This document shows, piece by piece, positions 6,157 through 8,234 of a stretch of 8,234 nt of DNA. Every line of letters begins with the position of its first letter. Position 1 is the first letter of the stretch. The stretch is from positions 1 to 8,234 of the forward strand of contig CAZQTF010000174.1 of the NCBI GenBank assembly GCA_964596135.1, in the 5' to 3' direction. A program made the translations under genes and the position numbers. The stretch is from JADJNW01 sp964596135 (GTDB lineage: Bacteria; Bacteroidota; Bacteroidia; Chitinophagales; Saprospiraceae). Below the pieces are notes generated by a model, which worked only from the letters and a program-made list of their open reading frames with translations, had not been told where the DNA came from and searched no databases.

Positions 6157-6744
6157 ATGAAAACCAAGCTCGTACTTGCCGTTTTTGCCCTTGTATTTAC
6201 AATAGCTTGCAACAAAAAGCAGGCTCCTGCCGAAGATCAATCTCCTACCGACAATATGGCAATCATTGAGCGCGGGCTCGAAATAGCCAACATTACGCAG
6301 GCAACGATGGGCAAGCAACTCAAGCAGGCAATGGAAACCGGCGGAGTCCCCAATGCGGTCAGCTATTGCAACGTAGCCGCTTACCCGATTGCCGACAGCT
6401 TGTCAAAAATTCACAATGCGGTCATCCGCAGAGTGACCGACAAGCCCCGAAATCCGGCAAATGCTATGAACGAGCGCGAGCAAGCGGTTTTCAATCAATT
6501 CAAAGACCAATGGGGGAAAGGACAGACCTTAAAGCCGATCGTGGAACAACTGGAAAACGGCGAAGTTGCTTTTCATGCGCCGATCGCTATCCAGACTTTG
6601 TGCACCAATTGCCACGGCAAATTAGGCGAAACCCTGAAGCCTGAACATTACGCCGTCATTCAGGAATTATATCCGAATGATCAAGCTATTGGTTATACCG
6701 AAGGCGACCTGCGCGGTATGTGGAGTATCACCATAAAAAAATAA
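6157..6744 (+). CDS. DUF3365 (Tll0287-like) c-type haem lipoprotein
   Basis: This 195-residue exported protein has a hydrophobic signal ending in the lipobox FTIAC (Cys18), so it should be a lipid-anchored lipoprotein outside the cytoplasmic membrane. A short linker leads to a DUF3365-type domain. The family segment RRVTDKPRNPANAMNERE lies at ~91-108, and the haem c attachment motif CTNCH is at Cys149-Cys152-His153. In the cyanobacterial family member Tll0287 the haem iron is held by His and Cys. The Cys71 in VSYCN is the likely counterpart here, which is inference. Such haem domains resemble PAS-fold redox or gas sensors, but function in Bacteroidetes is unproven. It lies 83 bp after the second fusion gene with a hairpin but no good promoter between, so it may depend on read-through. 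A strong terminator follows. Confidence 0.88.
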   Translation: MKTKLVLAVFALVFTIACNKKQAPAEDQSPTDNMAIIERGLEIANITQATMGKQLKQAMETGGVPNAVSYCNVAAYPIADSLSKIHNAVIRRVTDKPRNPANAMNEREQAVFNQFKDQWGKGQTLKPIVEQLENGEVAFHAPIAIQTLCTNCHGKLGETLKPEHYAVIQELYPNDQAIGYTEGDLRGMWSITIKK

Positions 6745-6767
6745 TAACTGACTAAATAAAAAATCAT

Positions 6768-6809
6768 ACAAAACACTGCGAGCGTTCAGTTCGCAGTGTT
6801 TTGTGTTTT
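6768..6809 (+). terminator. Strong intrinsic terminator after haem lipoprotein gene
   Basis: ACAAAACACTGCGA (6768-6781) and TCGCAGTGTTTTGT (6791-6804) form a perfect 14-bp stem with a 9-nt loop, followed by GTTTT. It ends the upstream operon and isolates the peroxiredoxin promoter. Confidence 0.9.
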
Positions 6810-6837
6810 CGCCAATGATCAAACTCAAACCTTCGTA

Positions 6838-6851
6838 CTGACGAAAATCAT
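6838..6851. promoter_or_regulatory. Upstream weak palindrome before peroxiredoxin (site D2)
   Basis: CTGA-CGAAAA-TCAT is a degenerate version of the palindrome (six of eight arm bases), centred 23 bp upstream of site D. The stretch TGACGAAAATCATCT agrees at 13 of 15 positions with the element at 2414-2428 upstream of the first dioxygenase fusion, where it holds the same relative place. Confidence 0.35.
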
Positions 6852-6860
6852 CTTCGCAAT

Positions 6861-6874
6861 GTGACCTTCATTAC
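6861..6874. promoter_or_regulatory. Crp/Fnr-like operator upstream of peroxiredoxin (site D)
   Basis: GTGA-CCTTCA-TTAC matches seven of eight arm bases and is preceded by T (TGTGA). Its centre (6867.5) lies 29.5 bp before the -7-like element at 6897, the same spacing as at the SulP and first-fusion promoters. Confidence 0.6.
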
Positions 6875-6896
6875 TGACCAGCATTCGTATTTGCTG

Positions 6897-6904
6897 CAAT
6901 TTTG
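6897..6904 (+). promoter_or_regulatory. -7 element for peroxiredoxin gene
   Basis: CAATTTTG matches TAnnTTTG except for the first base. Its position relative to the palindrome at 6861-6874 supports it. Transcription would start near 6909, giving an AT-rich leader of about 69 nt. It overlaps an inverted repeat (6899-6905 and 6917-6923). Confidence 0.5.
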
Positions 6905-6977
6905 TAATATGATTTCACAAAATAGACTTGATTAAAATCACCTTGCATTTATTTATATTTAAATTAAAATTTTATTT

Positions 6978-7634
6978 ATGGAAAATAATGTTGTTGTAAA
7001 TTCAATGCCAAGAATCGGCGACAAAGCGCCGGATTTTACTGCAGTGACGACTACTGGTCCGCTGCATTTTTCTGAATATAACAAAGGAAGCTGGGTTGTA
7101 ATGTTTTCGCACCCTGCCGACTTTACACCCGTGTGTACCACCGAAATGTCGGGCTTTGCCTTGGAAAAAAAGTGGTTTGACGAACGCAACACGAAGCTGC
7201 TCGGCTTGAGCATTGACAGCGTGCACGCGCACCTGGGATGGGTGAACAACGTTCGCGAAAAAACGGGTGTTTATTTTGACTTTCCGATCATCGCCGACCT
7301 TGATATGAAAATATCTCAGTTGTACGGCATGTTGCACCCCAGCGAAAGCACTACAGCTGCGGTTCGCGCGGTGTTCTTTATTGACCCGAATGGCGAAATC
7401 CGCCTGATCATGTACTATCCGCTCAATGTGGGACGAAATATGGAAGAAATCCAGCGTGCATTGGTCGCTTTGCAAACCGCCGATGAGAAAAAAGTGGCAT
7501 TGCCATTGAACTGGAAACCGGGCGACAAAGCTATTGTGCCGCCGCCGAAAACGCTGAAGGAAATGGACGAACGCCTGGCAACTAAAGAATACGAAGTAAT
7601 TGACTTTTATTTAGCCAAAAAAGATTTGAATTAA
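6978..7634 (+). CDS. 1-Cys peroxiredoxin, Prx6 type
   Basis: This 218-residue cytoplasmic thiol peroxidase reduces hydrogen peroxide, organic peroxides and probably peroxynitrite. The N-terminal thioredoxin-fold segment is IGDKAPDFTAVTTTGPLHFS. The active site SHPADFTPVCTTE places the peroxidatic Cys at 53 with Thr50. The conserved Arg130 occurs in AVRAVFFIDPNGEIR, followed by the long Prx6-type C-terminal region (NWKPGDKAIVPPP, ~178-190). Cys53 is the only Cys in the protein, so it must work as a 1-Cys enzyme regenerated by an external thiol. Many archaeal Prx6 relatives carry extra C-terminal Cys, which are absent here. Length is normal for the family. It stands alone between two strong terminators, with a promoter carrying the same operator type as the sulfur genes. 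Confidence 0.93.
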   Translation: MENNVVVNSMPRIGDKAPDFTAVTTTGPLHFSEYNKGSWVVMFSHPADFTPVCTTEMSGFALEKKWFDERNTKLLGLSIDSVHAHLGWVNNVREKTGVYFDFPIIADLDMKISQLYGMLHPSESTTAAVRAVFFIDPNGEIRLIMYYPLNVGRNMEEIQRALVALQTADEKKVALPLNWKPGDKAIVPPPKTLKEMDERLATKEYEVIDFYLAKKDLN

Positions 7635-7648
7635 TCCGATTTGTGTCA

Positions 7649-7682
7649 AAAGAGGCAGTTTCGCGCTGCCTCTTTATTTTTA
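7649..7682 (+). terminator. Intrinsic terminator after peroxiredoxin gene
   Basis: AAAGAGGCAG (7649-7658) and CTGCCTCTTT (7666-7675) form a perfect 10-bp stem with a 7-nt loop, followed by ATTTTTAT. It starts 14 bp after the stop codon. Confidence 0.9.
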
Positions 7683-7715
7683 TTTGCATTACACATAGAG
7701 AAAAGCATATATTTG
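7683..7715 (+). promoter_or_regulatory. Promoter of the metal-efflux module (-33 TTTG, -7 TATATTTG)
   Basis: TTTG at 7683-7686 and TATATTTG at 7708-7715 (exact TAnnTTTG) are 21 bp apart, a standard Bacteroidetes housekeeping promoter layout. There is no GTGA-N6-TCAC palindrome at the place where the sulfur-block promoters carry one. Transcription would begin close to the ATG at 7721, giving a very short leader or none. Confidence 0.7.
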
Positions 7716-7720
7716 CAGGG

Positions 7721-8122
7721 ATGAAAGCGATGGCATTATTACTGGCGGGTTATATGTTTCTGGGAAGTCTCTTCCCACAGGTAGATTTCAGCCAATTGCC
7801 AAAGGTGATTTACGCTTTCCAGCATTTCCAACAGCATCGGCAGGAAGAAACAAAAGCCGGACGAACGGTTTCGATCTGGCAGTTCGCAGAACTGCATTTC
7901 TTTCAGCCCAGCGAGCACGGGCATCAGCAGGAACACAATCAGTTACCCTTACATTCGCTAGGCAATGCATTCACAGCAGTCCCCATGCAATATCCTGTTT
8001 TATTGCAACTTACATTTGTAAAAAATATATCACGCCATTTTTATACCAATCAATCTCTTCATCTACCGGGTTTCCTTTCCGATATTTTCCGCCCGCCCTT
8101 ATCTGAATTCGCTTTGCTGTAA
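7721..8122 (+). CDS. Small His-rich, probably exported protein preceding a metal RND pump
   Basis: This 133-residue protein begins with a hydrophobic segment (MALLLAGYMFLGSLF, ~4-18) that looks like a signal or membrane anchor. A central His/Gln-rich stretch follows, including FQHFQQH (~33-39) and SEHGHQQEHNQLPLH (~64-78). A conserved-looking tail ends DIFRPPLS. I do not recognise a named domain. Small proteins of this build occur at the head of CzcCBA-type metal efflux operons in Bacteroidetes as far as I recall. The 46-bp gap to a CzcA-like start supports a role in periplasmic metal handling, which remains inference. An in-frame ATG at 7730 is an alternative start, because the -7 element at 7708-7715 puts the transcription start almost at 7721. 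Continuation of the frame upstream into the terminator is not believable as coding. Confidence 0.65.
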   Translation: MKAMALLLAGYMFLGSLFPQVDFSQLPKVIYAFQHFQQHRQEETKAGRTVSIWQFAELHFFQPSEHGHQQEHNQLPLHSLGNAFTAVPMQYPVLLQLTFVKNISRHFYTNQSLHLPGFLSDIFRPPLSEFALL

Positions 8123-8168
8123 ATTTCAATATTTAGCATTCAGATAACTCGAATTCAATTGTTTACAA

Positions 8169-8234
8169 ATGATAAAATCTATCATTGAGTTTTCCGTTCG
8201 GAATAAACTCATTATTGCCATGCTAACCCTGGGC
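8169..8234 (+). CDS. Heavy-metal efflux RND pump CzcA/CusA-like, 5' end (partial)
   Basis: The first 22 codons read MIKSIIEFSVRNKL then IIAMLTLG, running off the window edge. 'MI..II.FSVRNK' followed at once by a hydrophobic helix is the characteristic start of the HME-RND inner-membrane proton antiporters (CzcA, CusA) that export divalent or monovalent heavy metals through a tripartite complex. Metal specificity residues lie outside the window. It begins 46 bp after the small His-rich protein gene with no terminator between, so it is probably in the same operon. Confidence 0.8.
   Translation, partial: MIKSIIEFSVRNKLIIAMLTLG

Noticed and set aside
7643..7720. Coding extension upstream of the His-rich small protein
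   Set aside because: This stretch is the peroxiredoxin terminator followed by a promoter; the open frame through it is chance.
1..8234. CRISPR arrays, tRNA or rRNA genes, insertion sequences
   Set aside because: No regularly spaced repeats with spacers, cloverleaf sequences, rRNA-like stretches or transposase motifs were seen on reading the window.

Overview
The window looks like chromosomal DNA of a Bacteroidetes-type bacterium. The grounds are promoter -7 elements of the form TAnnTTTG (exact at four places, near-exact at a fifth), AT-rich leaders without clear Shine-Dalgarno sequences, and protein types common in that phylum. All genes lie on the + strand. I cannot name the species.

Layout: the 3' end of a rhodanese-like gene (2-79); a degenerate heptad repeat (83-131); a SulP-family anion transporter with STAS domain (220-1944); a small DUF202/YidH-type membrane protein (2078-2416); a persulfide dioxygenase-rhodanese fusion of the ETHE1/CstB type (2640-4052) closed by a strong terminator; a single-domain rhodanese (4253-4534); a second, paralogous dioxygenase-rhodanese fusion (4619-6073); a lipoprotein c-type haem protein of the DUF3365/Tll0287-like family (6157-6744) closed by a strong terminator; a 1-Cys peroxiredoxin of the Prx6 type (6978-7634) with its own terminator; a small His-rich probably exported protein (7721-8122); and the first 22 codons of a CzcA/CusA-like heavy-metal RND efflux pump (8169 to the edge).

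How the genes fit together: 2-7634 reads as a reactive-sulfur and redox stress region. The two fusion proteins should oxidise glutathione- or low-molecular-weight persulfides to sulfite and use their rhodanese domains to exchange sulfane sulfur (sulfite to thiosulfate). The solo rhodanese can shuttle sulfane sulfur, the SulP protein can move the resulting sulfur oxyanions or another anion, and the peroxiredoxin removes peroxides. The haem lipoprotein may be an electron carrier or a redox/gas sensor. No sulfide:quinone oxidoreductase or CstR-type regulator is visible. The last two genes begin a separate metal-efflux module.

The most striking signal is regulatory. Four intergenic regions (before SulP, fusion 1, solo rhodanese and peroxiredoxin) each carry a Crp/Fnr-like palindrome GTGA-N6-TCAC (one has TTAC), centred 29.5-30.5 bp upstream of a Bacteroidetes -7 element. 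That corresponds to about -41.5, the class II activator position. None of these four promoters shows a -33 TTG box, whereas the metal-module promoter does and has no palindrome. This suggests one Crp/Fnr-family activator controls the whole sulfur/redox block. Two of the promoters (fusion 1 and peroxiredoxin) also share a second upstream element.
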